Assembly: GCF_011044255.1 (NCBI RefSeq)
Contig: NZ_CP049107.1
Coordinates: 2,939,501-3,003,500, forward strand
DNA from: Rhizorhabdus phycosphaerae
Lineage (GTDB): Bacteria; Pseudomonadota; Alphaproteobacteria; Sphingomonadales; Sphingomonadaceae
Direction of reading: 5' to 3'
Length of the DNA stretch: 64,000 nt
Shown: piece after piece, positions 34,485 to 45,500 of the stretch
How the letters are laid out: each line of letters begins with the position of its first letter
How positions within the stretch are numbered: position 1 is the first letter of the stretch
Notes under the pieces: generated by a model
What the model saw: only the letters and a program-made list of their open reading frames with translations
Databases searched by the model: none
Told to the model about the DNA's origin: nothing
Made by a program: the position numbers and the translations under genes

Positions 34485-36236
34485 TTGCGCAGTCCGTTCA
34501 GGCCCGCTGCCATATTGGCAGCTTCTTTCGTTGCTTCGTCGATGAGTTCGGCGGTGCTGGCGCAGATCCAGACACCGACGGGCCAGCAGATCGCGCCTGG
34601 CCGTGACGAGCTCAATCGCACGACGCAGCAGCCCGCCCCCGGGCCCTCGCGCCTCACCATCGACGGCGATATCGAGCGGGCGCCCTGCGCGCTCGACGCG
34701 CCCGCCTACGCCAATATCAAGGTGACGATCACCGAGGCGCAGTTCGCCAATCTTCAGGGGCTATCGGCGGAGGAGCTGAAGGCCTCCTACGCCTCGCTGC
34801 TTGGGCCCGATCGCCCGATCGCCACGATCTGTACGATCCGTGACGCTGCCGCCACCGCGCTTCGCCGCAAGGGCTATCTCGCCGCCGTGCAGGTGCCGGT
34901 GCAGCGGATCGAGAATGGCGTCGTCAAGTTCCAGGTGCTGTTCGCCAAGATCGTCGCGGTTCGCGTCCGTGGTGATGCCGGCCCCGCCGAAAAGCTCCTC
35001 GCGGGCTATCTCTCGCACCTGACCGAGGACGCCGTCTTCAACCGCTATAATGCGGAGCGCTACCTGATCCTCGCGCGCGACGTACCCGGCTTCGACGTGC
35101 GCCTTGCGCTCAAGCCGGCCGGCGGCGCACCGGGCGAACTGATCGGCGAAGTCAGCGTGACGCGAACGCCGGTCGAGCTGAACTACAGCCTTCAGAATTT
35201 CTCCGCGCGCAGTTCGGGCCGGTGGAACGGCACGCTCCAGGGGCAGGCCTATGGCCTGCTCGGCGGCGACCGGCTGACCGCGTCGGTTTCCAGCACCGCC
35301 GACTTCAAGGAGCAGCGGCTCGTTCAGCTGGGCTACGACACGCGCCTGGGCTCCGAGGGGCTCACGCTCAGCGGCAATTTCACCTACGCCTGGTCGAAGC
35401 CCGATGTCGGCGGCGCGATTAGGCTGCGCGCGCGGACGCTGTTCGCGACCGGCGAGACGCGTTTTCCCTTCATTCGCACCCAGGCTTTCAGTCTCTCCGG
35501 TGCGGCCGGCCTCGACTATCTGAATCAGGTCGTTATCTTCAACGGACTTGACCTGACGCGCGATCGCTTGCGCGTTGGCTATCTACGCCTCGATTTCGAT
35601 GCGGCGGACATCGCCGAGCGTCGCTTTCCGACATGGCGCGCCTCGGGTTCGGTCGAGTTCAGGCAAGGGCTCGATATCTTCGGCGCTTCACCGCGGGTGC
35701 CGGCTACGATCCCGACCGGCTATGTTCCGCCCGCGCGCCTCGACGGCGACAAGACGTCACGCCTCGTTCGCGCGTCCGCATCGCTCGAATATAGTCTTGG
35801 CAAAGGTTTCTGGATCGCTGCGACGCCGCGCGCGCAATATGCGTTCGATCCGCTGTTCAGCTTCGAGGAATTCTCGGGCGGCAACTTCTCGATCGGTCGC
35901 GGCTATGATCCCGGTACGATCATCGGCGACAGCGGTCTCGGCAGCGGTTTCGAGCTGCGCTTTCCGCGGATGCAGCCGCTGCCCAAGGTGAACCTCAACG
36001 TCCTGCCCTATGTGTTCACCGACGTCGCGCTGACCTGGAACAAGCAGTTGGGGCCGGACGATCTCGACGCGCTCTATTCGGTGGGCGGCGGCCTTCGCGC
36101 GATCCTCAACAACCGCTTCCGGATCGACGGTACGATTGCCGTGCCGCTCAGGAAGGCTGGGTTCCAGACGAAGAACAAGGATCCGCGCTTCCTCATATCC
36201 CTCACGACCAAGCTCTGGCCCTGGGAGCAGCGTTGA
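34485..36236 (+). CDS. Two-partner secretion transporter, TpsB (ShlB/FhaC-like)
   Basis: An outer-membrane Omp85-superfamily transporter of about 583 residues. TTG at 34485 has a GGGGGA site and gives a clean signal peptide (LRSPFRPAAILAASFVASSM...VLAQ); TTG at 34434 is the alternative. POTRA domains follow (IKVTITEAQFANLQGLSAEE, then LRRKGYLAAVQVPVQ), and a 16-strand barrel carries the loop-6 type motif SIGRGYDPG. It ends FLISLTTKLWPWEQ. It should export the TpsA-like giant encoded two genes downstream. Its stop overlaps a 41-codon frame (TGATG) that runs into the CHAT gene. Confidence 0.9.
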   Translation: MRSPFRPAAILAASFVASSMSSAVLAQIQTPTGQQIAPGRDELNRTTQQPAPGPSRLTIDGDIERAPCALDAPAYANIKVTITEAQFANLQGLSAEELKASYASLLGPDRPIATICTIRDAAATALRRKGYLAAVQVPVQRIENGVVKFQVLFAKIVAVRVRGDAGPAEKLLAGYLSHLTEDAVFNRYNAERYLILARDVPGFDVRLALKPAGGAPGELIGEVSVTRTPVELNYSLQNFSARSSGRWNGTLQGQAYGLLGGDRLTASVSSTADFKEQRLVQLGYDTRLGSEGLTLSGNFTYAWSKPDVGGAIRLRARTLFATGETRFPFIRTQAFSLSGAAGLDYLNQVVIFNGLDLTRDRLRVGYLRLDFDAADIAERRFPTWRASGSVEFRQGLDIFGASPRVPATIPTGYVPPARLDGDKTSRLVRASASLEYSLGKGFWIAATPRAQYAFDPLFSFEEFSGGNFSIGRGYDPGTIIGDSGLGSGFELRFPRMQPLPKVNLNVLPYVFTDVALTWNKQLGPDDLDALYSVGGGLRAILNNRFRIDGTIAVPLRKAGFQTKNKDPRFLISLTTKLWPWEQR

Positions 36237-36361
36237 TGCTCGCCGGAACCGCGCCTTGGTCGATGTCGGCGGCGCGGTTCGCGCCGATCGACCTTCATGT
36301 CAATTTCGCGTCGGGGGCCAGCGCTCCTGTGACGCTCCGGGAGGAAGTCCTTCATGCGTAA
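36236..36361 (+). CDS. Possible 41-codon coupling ORF between tpsB and the CHAT gene
   Basis: The tpsB stop and this ATG form TGATG, and this frame's TAA (36359-36361) falls just inside the CHAT gene, whose ATG is at 36354. The peptide would start MLAGTAPWSMSAARFAPIDL. It has no recognisable domain, and its codon use is only moderately GC-biased at third positions. It may serve only to carry ribosomes from tpsB to the CHAT start, or may not be translated. Confidence 0.3.
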   Translation: MLAGTAPWSMSAARFAPIDLHVNFASGASAPVTLREEVLHA

Positions 36362-39300
36362 CCGCCGCCCAGCGCTCGGCGCCGTGTTGATCGCCTCTTT
36401 GGCCCTGGCGCTTCCCTCGGCAGTGCCGGCTGCCACCAGCACGCCGCTTTCGCTGCGCAACAGCTTCCGGATCGGCACGACCGGCGTGCTGTGCACCGCG
36501 CAGAACCGCTCGATCGGACCGGTCCTCGCGACGATGTTCGACCGTGGCTATCGCGTCGTCTGTCGCGACGCGGCGTCGCCGGTGGGACGCCTTTTCGCGC
36601 TGCGGAAGAGCGGTGGCGGCGACCCCGTCCAGCGCGTCATCGCCAGTGCCGATGCGCCGCTGACCTGTCAGCGCCCGGAGGCGGTCGACATCGAGGGGCT
36701 CGGCAAGGTGCAGACGCGCGAATGCGTCGACGCCAACCAGCTGTCCTACAAGATCTATATCCACTCGGATGCGCGGACCGACTATGTCGCGGCGGGTCTC
36801 GGCGGCTATGACAGCGCTATGCAGCTGGGATTGCGGACGCTCGTCGCGGACCGCATCGTCAAGGGCGAGGTGCAGGTCGCAACGACCTCGGCCGGCGATC
36901 CTGCCGCCTTCGCTCGCGTGCAGGCGGGGGCGCTGGATAGCGAGAGCGCGCTCGCCGAAGCCTATGCGCGCAACAATGACGGCTCCTATGCCGAGGCAGC
37001 CGAATTCTTCGAGGCCCTGGTCGAGCGCGACGCCGGCTCGTCCAAGTCGGAATCGCGCCTGGCCGAGTATCTCGCCAACCAGGCGCTTCAGGAATCGAAC
37101 CAGCGAAACTTCTCCTCGGCGGATGCGATCTTCGCGCGCGCGGCGACCCCGTCCGCGCTGGCCGACCCGGTCGTCGGGCGCATGCTGCGCAACTTCTACG
37201 CGATCCATTTTCTGAACCAGGGCAAGCTCGACCGGGCGCTCGAGGAACTCGCCAAGCCGGTCGCCGAGATCGAGGCGGTCAAGTCCGCCGACGCCCGGCT
37301 CGCATCGGGTGAAATCAGCGAGACCGTGGCCGATGACCTCAACCGCGAGGGTGGGGCACTCAACCAGGTGGCCGGCCTCGATGGGTCGATCCAGCCGTTC
37401 GAGCGGGCGCAGATACTCGATGCGCAGGCGCTGCTCCTGCGCGGCGTCGTGTTCCGTGCGCAGAAGAAATATGTCGAAGCCCGCACCAGTTTCGACGAGG
37501 CCGTCACGGCGATGCAGGGCGTGCGTGAGGGCAAGATCAACAGCACCGGCTGGCTTCGCTCCAGCGTGCAGAGCGAACTGGCGCTGACCGCCGAGGCCGA
37601 GGGCCGTATCGAGGAGGCCGAGCGGCTGTTTGCCGACTCGCTTCAGGTGGTCGAGATCCAATATCCGAACACCGCCGTCGCGCTCGGCGCCAAGGCGCGT
37701 TTCGCCGGCTTCCTCAGCCGCCATGGCCAGGGCGACCGCGCCATGACGCTGTACGGCGAGCTCATCACCGCATCGGAGAATGTCCCCGGCGCGATGTCGT
37801 CGATCCGGACGCTTCTGCGCCCCTATTTCCGGCTGCTCGCCGAACGCTCCGCCAGCGATCCCAAGGCGGTCGCGCAGATGTTCACCGCGAGCCAGCTGAT
37901 GCTGCGCCCCGGTATCGCGCAGACCCAGGCTCTGCTGGCCCGCGAACTGTCCGGCGGCGACGACGAAGCGGCCGGGCTGTTCCGTCAGTCGGTCACGCTG
38001 TCGCGCTACATCGCGCGGGCGACCGGCGACGTCGCGCGCCTGGCCTCGCTCGCCGCGCCGACGCCGGCCGATCGCACGGCGCTGGAAGAAGCACGTGCGC
38101 GTCTCGCCCGCTACTCGCGCGACCAGACAGCCCTGCAGGCCAAGCTCGCGAAATTCCCGCGCTACCGCGTGTTGTCGCCTTCGACCATGGGTGTGGAGGA
38201 ACTGCAAAAGGCTCTTCGCCCCGGCGACGGCTATTACAAGGTCACGCTGGTCGGCCAGGACGCTTATGCGATGTTCGTTGCGCCGGGCGTGGCGAAGGCC
38301 TGGCGGCTCGACGCGACCACCAAGGATCTGGAAGACACCGTCGCCAAGATCCGCGACTCGGTCGTGAAGGTCGAGAACGGCCAGGTCGCGACCTATCCGT
38401 TCGACGTGGTACTGGCGCGCAAACTGTACGTGACGCTGATGGGGCCGGTCGACGCCGAGCTTCACCAGGTGCGCAACTTCATTTTCGAGCCCGATGGTCC
38501 GCTGCTGCAGCTTCCGGCGAACCTGCTTCCGATCGAGCAGGCCGGTGTCGACGCCTATCTCGCCCGGCTCAAGAAGCCGAACGCAGATGATTTCGACTTC
38601 CGTGGCGTGGCCTGGCTTGGCCGCGAGCGCGACGTCTCGACCGTGGTCAGCCCGCGCTCCTTCGTCGACGGCCGAGACGTCGCCAGCTCGAAGGCTGCAA
38701 TGGGCTATCTGGGCATGGGCGAGAACAGCCGTCCGGCGCTCAACCCCTTCTTCGTGCCGCCGCCGTCGCAGGCTGACGAATGCGCCTGGCCGCTGAGCAA
38801 CTGGAACAACCCGATTTCCTCGTCCGAGCTCTATCTCGCCAGCGGGATCATCGGTCAGGACAAGTCGAAGCTCGTGGTCGGCCAGGATTTCTCGGACTCC
38901 ACCATCATCGGCATGTCCGATCTGGCGCAGTATCGGATCATCCATTTCGCGACGCACGGCCTGGTCACTGCGCCGCGCCCGGAATGCCCGGCGCGTCCGG
39001 CGCTGCTGACCTCGTTCGGAGGCGGGACATCCGATGGCCTGTTGTCGTTCAAGGAGATTTTCGATCTCAAGCTCGACGCCGACGTGGTCGTGCTCTCGGC
39101 CTGCGACACCGCCGGCATGGCGACCGTGGGCGCGACGCGTGAGGCGGGCGTCACGACCGGCGGCAACTTTGCGCTCGATGGTCTCGTACGTGCTTTCGTG
39201 GGCGCAGGTGCACGGACCGTCGTCGCCAGCCACTGGCCGGTGCCGGACGATTTCAACGCCACGAAGCGGCTGATCACCGGCCTCTTCACGGCGCCTCCGG

Positions 39301-39464
39301 GGACGCCGATGGCCACGGCCATGCGGAACGCACAGGTGGGACTGATGGACGACCCGAATACGTCCCACCCTTATTACTGGTCGGCCTTCGCGATCGTGGG
39401 CGACGGCCAGCGGGCGCTGCTGCCGGCCACGGCGGCGGCAGGGTCTACATCGACGGCGCAGTAA
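36354..39464 (+). CDS. Exported TPR-CHAT caspase-like protease
   Basis: A 1036-residue protein with a signal peptide (MRNRRPALGAVLIASLALAL...AVPAA). A long helical region with TPR-like units (LAEAYARNNDGSYAEAAEFF, and similar units to about residue 600) precedes a C-terminal CHAT domain (about residues 700-1030). The clan CD dyad is visible as His868 in IIHFATHG and Cys917 in VVLSACDTAG; WPVPDD and YYWSAFAIVGDG follow as in CHAT proteins. A GGGAGG site precedes ATG 36354. It lies between tpsB and tpsA, so proteolytic maturation of the exoprotein in the periplasm or at the surface is the likeliest role (inference). Confidence 0.9.
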   Translation: MRNRRPALGAVLIASLALALPSAVPAATSTPLSLRNSFRIGTTGVLCTAQNRSIGPVLATMFDRGYRVVCRDAASPVGRLFALRKSGGGDPVQRVIASADAPLTCQRPEAVDIEGLGKVQTRECVDANQLSYKIYIHSDARTDYVAAGLGGYDSAMQLGLRTLVADRIVKGEVQVATTSAGDPAAFARVQAGALDSESALAEAYARNNDGSYAEAAEFFEALVERDAGSSKSESRLAEYLANQALQESNQRNFSSADAIFARAATPSALADPVVGRMLRNFYAIHFLNQGKLDRALEELAKPVAEIEAVKSADARLASGEISETVADDLNREGGALNQVAGLDGSIQPFERAQILDAQALLLRGVVFRAQKKYVEARTSFDEAVTAMQGVREGKINSTGWLRSSVQSELALTAEAEGRIEEAERLFADSLQVVEIQYPNTAVALGAKARFAGFLSRHGQGDRAMTLYGELITASENVPGAMSSIRTLLRPYFRLLAERSASDPKAVAQMFTASQLMLRPGIAQTQALLARELSGGDDEAAGLFRQSVTLSRYIARATGDVARLASLAAPTPADRTALEEARARLARYSRDQTALQAKLAKFPRYRVLSPSTMGVEELQKALRPGDGYYKVTLVGQDAYAMFVAPGVAKAWRLDATTKDLEDTVAKIRDSVVKVENGQVATYPFDVVLARKLYVTLMGPVDAELHQVRNFIFEPDGPLLQLPANLLPIEQAGVDAYLARLKKPNADDFDFRGVAWLGRERDVSTVVSPRSFVDGRDVASSKAAMGYLGMGENSRPALNPFFVPPPSQADECAWPLSNWNNPISSSELYLASGIIGQDKSKLVVGQDFSDSTIIGMSDLAQYRIIHFATHGLVTAPRPECPARPALLTSFGGGTSDGLLSFKEIFDLKLDADVVVLSACDTAGMATVGATREAGVTTGGNFALDGLVRAFVGAGARTVVASHWPVPDDFNATKRLITGLFTAPPGTPMATAMRNAQVGLMDDPNTSHPYYWSAFAIVGDGQRALLPATAAAGSTSTAQ

Positions 39465-39509
39465 CGGGGCGCATTCATACGGACGGGGATTGGTTCGTTG
39501 GGGGACGGC

Positions 39510-42500
39510 ATGACTAAGCGGGGCACGGGACGCGGTAACGGACAGCTCGGAAGCGGGCAGGCAGCGCTGCGACGAGGCGCGGTCGATCCGTTCGGGCGCG
39601 CGGCGCGCGGCGGCGGCAATACGCGGACGCTGACCTCAGCCCTCGCCATGGCGACGATCCTCGCCTTTCCCGCACGCGAGACGCTGGCTGCGAACGGAGC
39701 CTTCGCTGGCAGCGCGAGCGCGACCCCGGGCGTCGTCTTCTCGCAGAGCGAGAGCACCGACACGATCACCGTCAGCAATGCGACGTCGATCATCACCTGG
39801 ACCCCTACCGACACCCAGTCCGGCGGCGGTGCGATCGATTTCCTCCCGTCGGGCACCACCGTCAATTACCGCAATGATCCCTCGCTCCAGGGCGGCTTCA
39901 CCGTCCTCAACCGCATCCTGCCAAACGATCCCACCCGCGCGGTCGCGCTGAACGGTGCGATCAACAGCCGGCTTTACGACGGCAGCAACAACCTGCTCGG
40001 TACCGGCGGCAATGTCTGGTTCTACAGCCCGGGCGGCATTCTCGTCGGCAGCACCGCGGCGATCGACGTCGGCGGGATCATATTGTCGAGCATTCCGATC
40101 GACTTCGGCGGATCGGGGCCGAACCCCAATGTCGTCTCGCTGGGCTCCAGCGATGCCGGGCGGACGATCGAGATCCAGACCACCAACTTCCAGGCGTCCA
40201 ACTATGTCGGTGTGCTGGCGCCGCGCATCGTCCAGTCAGGCAGCGTGGCTTCGCAGGGCAGCGTCGCCTATGTCGCGGCGGAACAGGCGGACCTGACCTT
40301 CTCCAACGGCCTGTTCGATATTTCCGTGCCGGTGGGCACCGGCTCTGCCGACGCCATCACGCACAGCGGGACCACTGTGGTGACGCCACAGGGATCGGGC
40401 ACGTCGAGAGGGATCTACCTCGTGGCGGTTCCGAAGAACCAGGCGCTGACCATGCTGCTGAGCGGTGGGTCGCTGGAGTTCTCGGAGGCGGGCGGAGCCT
40501 CCGTCACCGACCAGGGCGTCGTCCTGTCCGCCGGCAACGATGTCGTGTCCGGGGGCTTCGGTCCGTCTGGTCCCCCTGCAGCCGCGGGCACCGGTACGGT
40601 CCGGGTCGAAGGCGGATCCTTTGGTGCTCGTGCTTATATCGGCGCATCGCGTGATCTCACCATCTCTGGCACTACGTTCACGGACGAGGTTACGATCGAT
40701 GCCGCTAATGGCAGCGGCGCGGATATCGTTATCGATACGTCAGCCGGCAATGTCAGCGTGGCTGGGCTTCTCTCGATCGAGACCGGCGTAGTGGAGAGCA
40801 GCAGCTCGGTAACGGGCGGCAACGTCTCGCTGCTCGCGGGCATTGGCAACACCATTTCGGCGGGATCGGTCAGCATCGCGACCAGCGCGAATGGCGGCGA
40901 TGGCGGAACGGGTACGGCCGGCAACGTTACGATTCAGGCCCTGGGCACCGGCGCAGCCGTAAATATCGGAGCGATCCTTTCCATCGAGGCCAATGGCGGC
41001 AGCGGTGCCGTGTCTGGCAGCACCAATGGCGGCAACGGTGTCGGCGGGCGTGTGCTCGTCAATGCGCTGACCGGTGGCGCGATCGAATTGGGTGCGCTCG
41101 ATGTCAGCGCGTCCGGGTTCGGTGGCGGAGCCATGTCGGGCAATGGCGGCAACGCGCTGGCGGGTGAGATCCTGCTTACGGCGACCGACGGGCAGATCAC
41201 GGTCACCGCGGGTGGTTCCGCTTCGCTCGTCGCGACGGGCCGCGGCGGTGGCAGCAGCGGCGGTGTCGGCGGCGATGCGCTCTCGGTATTTCCCGGAGAG
41301 GGTACGGAGCGCGGATATATCGGGATAACCGCGTCGGGCGCTAACGCCAGTATCGCTTTCGGCACCGCCCAGAACCCGATTAGCCTGTTGGTCGACACCT
41401 CCGCCGATGGCGGCGACTCGCTGGGTGGCAGTTCGTCCGGCAATGCGCGGGGCGGAGGACTCGACATCGTTGCGGCCAATGGGGCGACGGTCACCGTTGG
41501 AGACAATCTCGGCTTTTCCGGCAACGCGACGATCGCGAACGGGGAATCGAACGCCGGCGGCAGCGCCACCGGCGGTCGGTTCGGTCTGCGCTCGGACGGC
41601 GGCACGCTCTCGGTCGGCGGGTTAAGCGTCTCCATGAACGCTACCGGCGGCAACAACCTGTCGGGGGCTGGTGGCATAGGTGTGGGCGGCAACGCCAGCG
41701 TGGTGGTTGCAGCCAGCGGAACGATAGACTTCGGCGGCGCCGTGACCATGTCGGCAACGGGCATGGGCGGAGGCTCCCCCGCGACCGATGGCGGGTCCGG
41801 TGCCGGAGGCGAGCTGATCTTCGGCGGTGGCGCTGGCTCGATCACCGCTTCTTCGGGCGTCAGCCTGGTTGCCAATGGCTCTGGAGGCCAGGGCGAAACG
41901 AGCGGGGGAGAGGGGCAGGGCGGCACGGCCCATATCTCGGCAATGGGAGGCACCACCCTAGCGGTCGGCAGCGTGCTTCTGATCGCCGATGGTGTCGGTG
42001 GCGACGCCGTCACCGGGGGTATTGCCCTGACGAACTCGGTCGGCGGTTCGGGGACGGGTGGCTTCGCGGGCGTGAGCGCGCGCACAGGCGGCTCGGTCAG
42101 CATGAGCGGCGCGACGATTCAGGCCAATGGCCAGGGCGGCGCCGGCTATAGCGGCGGCACGGGCCAGGCCGGTTTCGACCTGATCAACGGCGGCGGCGGG
42201 GCTGCCATCACGGCAGCGGACGGCACGATCGACATCAACGGCGTGGCGGTAACGCTTAACGCGAACGGGCAGGGTGGCTCGAGCTTCCAGGACGCAGCGG
42301 GCACTGTCGGCGATGCCGGTGAAGGCCTTGGCGGCGATGCGAACATCGCCGGGCTGACCGGTGGCAGCACGATCGGCAGCGTGACCGCGAGCACCACCCA
42401 GTTCTTCCTCAACGCAAACGGGCAGGGTGGCTTTGGCGGGAACGCGGCCAGTGGTGCCGTCGGCGGAGCTGGTGGCGCCGGCACCGGTGGTACGGTCTTC

Positions 42501-45500
42501 GTCGGTGCGCAAGCCGGCCTTGGCCAGCTGAATCTAGGCGGTTCCGTTACGGCCAATTTGAACGGGTTCGGCGGAAGCGGTGGAAGCGGTGGACAGGTTC
42601 CTTCCGGTCCGACCCAGGGCGGCGCAGGCGGTGCTGGCGGCAGTGCGTCCGGCGGTTTCGCGCAGATCGGCCTCGTCAGCGGTCCCGAAACGGTCGACAC
42701 GCAGGGCCGCGTGCAACTCGCCGGCGTGACCGTCAACGCCAATGCGGACGGCGGCGATGGCGGCGAGGGCGGGCCTTCGCTCCAATCCGTGCAGGGCGAT
42801 GGCGGCGCAGGCGGTCTGGCAACGGGTGGCCAGCTCGCTCTGCTGTCGCGCGGCGCAACCATATCCGATCCGGGTCTGAGCGTGTCGGGACTGGTGAGCT
42901 TCTCCGCAATCGGCACCGGCGGGAATGGCGGAAGCAGCGAGACGCCGGGTGCTGGCGGCAGCGGTACCGGCGGTTCGCTGGGCATTGAATCGACGATCCG
43001 CTTTAATCAGCCGTCGGTTCGAGGCGAAATCCAGCTTTCGGGTGTCAACGCGATTCTGAGTGGCAGCTCCGGCTCCGGCAGTGAGCCGGGGACGTCGACG
43101 GTCGGCTCTTTCTCGATCATTGCCAATGGCGGCGATATAACGTCGACGAACACCGTCTTCATTACCGGAAGCGGTGTCGATGTCCCGCAAGGCGATCCGG
43201 ACAATCTCATCAGCGCCACCGATGGCACGATTCTTTTCGACAATCCATCGGGAGGCGATCTCACGGTCGACATGCCTGACCGCGGCATCACATTCGCGGT
43301 CGCCGGGACCGGCGTCATCACGGCGGCCGAATATTCCCTGAGCACGGGCACGGTAACCGGCGAGTGCAACATCAACGCGACGTGCAATCCGCCGCCGCCG
43401 CCGCCTGGCCCGATCGGCTTCGACACGCCCAGCTCGCTCCCTGATGGCGAAACGGACACGAGCTATTCGCAGTTCATCGCTGCCGTCGGTGGCACCGGGC
43501 CCTATACGTTCGCAGTGACCGGCGGGACCGTTCCTCCGGGACTGACGGTCGATTCGGCCGGCAACATCACCGGCATCCCGACCCAGACCGGACCCTATAC
43601 GTTTGAAGTGACGGCAACCGACGCCAACAACCAGACGGGGTCGATGATGTTCTCGATCACCGTCCAGCAGGGCGCGATCTCGCCTCCTCCTCCTCCGCCC
43701 CCGCCCCCGCCTCCGGGGGGCTTCGGCTTTGCCGGCACGCCGGGGCAGCTGTCGACGGCAGACTATGACATCGTCCGCAACCCCGACAGCGACACGATCA
43801 CGATCAACGCGCCAACGGCGATCATCAACTGGACCCCGGATGATACGGGCGTCGGTGGCGGTGACATCGTCTTCCTGCCCTCGAGTTCGTCGGTTCTGTT
43901 CCGTAACTCGGTGACGAACACCGGCGGCTTCACCGTCCTCAACCGGATCCTTCCCAATGATCCGTCCCGCCGGATCGCGCTGAACGGCACAATCCAGAGT
44001 CGGTTGTACGATTCGAGCAACAATCTCACCGGCCCGGGCGGCAACGTCTGGTTCTACAGCCCTGGCGGCATATTGGTCGGGTCGACGGCGCTGATCGACG
44101 TGGGCGGCCTCGTGCTGTCGACCGTCGATATTGGCTTCTCGAGCCAGATCAGCTCCACTCCCGACCTGATTTCCTTCGGACCCAGCGACTCCGCTGCGTC
44201 GATCGGGATCACCTCCGACGATGTCAGCGCGACCGACTATGTGGTGGCGTTGGCGCCATCGATCAACCAGGGCGGAACGGTCAACGCTGGCGGCAATGTT
44301 TCCTACGTCGCGGCGGAACAGGCGAATATCGATCTCTCCGGCCCCACCGACATTACCGTCGTTGCCGGAACCTCCGCCATCAACGCGCTGACCCATGGCG
44401 GCACGACGACCGTCCTGGCGGACGGAGAAGTCGCTCGTCGGGTTGCGCTGGTCGTCGCGCCCAAGACCCAGACAGCCGTGCTCGACATGGGGGGCGGCAA
44501 CATCGATTTCACCCTCGCCAACGGCGCGGCGGCCTTCGCACAGTCGATCCTGATCGGCGCTGGCGCCAATCTGGCGCCGGCTCGGCTCACCCAGTCGAGC
44601 GGTGGCCTTGCGGGTGGCAGTGTCGTCATCCGTGGGGGCGAGTTTAGTGGCTTGGGCCAGGTCGGCACGAGCATCTTCTCTGGGGCGCCCCTCTCGCTGA
44701 CCGGTGGCAGCAGATTCGGCGGGGATTTGTCCATCGAGTCGGTCGGCGGTGGGGTGACCTTTGGGGTCACCGATGGTTCGAACTTCTTCGATGGCGATGT
44801 TTCGATCAGTTCGGCGGGTAACGTCGTTCTCGCTGCAAGTGGTGCGACGGGTTCGCTGAACTTCGCCGGCGACGTGTCGGTCAGCACATCGCGGTCGGAG
44901 TCCGGCGATGGCGCAGGGGCGACCGCCTCCTCCGTGACGATCGAGGCCAATGGGGCGGGTTCGTCGGTCGAGATTCTCGGCAACCTTACCGTCGATACAT
45001 CGGCTTTCGGCGGTGTTTCGGCGAGCGGCGCGGGCGGCACCGGTACCGGTGGGGCGATTCTGATCTCGGCCATCAACGGAACGATCGGTCTGAACGGCGC
45101 CGATCTGACCGCTAGCGGCTTCGGCGGTTCGGGCGGTACGGTCGGCGGCGTCGGTATGGGTGGCGCCGTCACGATCAACGCAAGCGGCGGGGCAATCAGC
45201 TTTGCCGGACCGGTGCAGGTCAATGCAAGCGGTGCGGGTGGAGGCGCATCGGGCGGGGCTGGCGGAGCAGGCAATGGCGGCAGCTTCGCAGCTACGGCCG
45301 GTGCAGGGACGCTCAGCTTCGGAACCCTCAACGTCGCCGCCAACGGTGACGGTGGCATGTCGTTGGGCGGTGCCGGCGGCATCGGTACGGGCGGCAACGC
45401 GTTCGTGACTGCCGCCAACCAGAATGTCACGCTGGGCGTGACGACGATCGGCGCGACCGGTTTCGGCGGCATGGGGCGTGACGCTGGCGGCGAAGGCCGA

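Noticed and set aside
36300-39368. 1022-codon open frame on the minus strand opposite the CHAT gene
   Set aside because: A long GC-rich antisense shadow with no signal or domain pattern; the plus strand has a clear signal peptide, CHAT dyad and ribosome-binding site.
42534-44396. 620-codon minus-strand frame opposite the TpsA-like gene
   Set aside because: Shadow produced by the repetitive Gly-rich coding sequence; composition is Arg/Asp-rich and has no domain.
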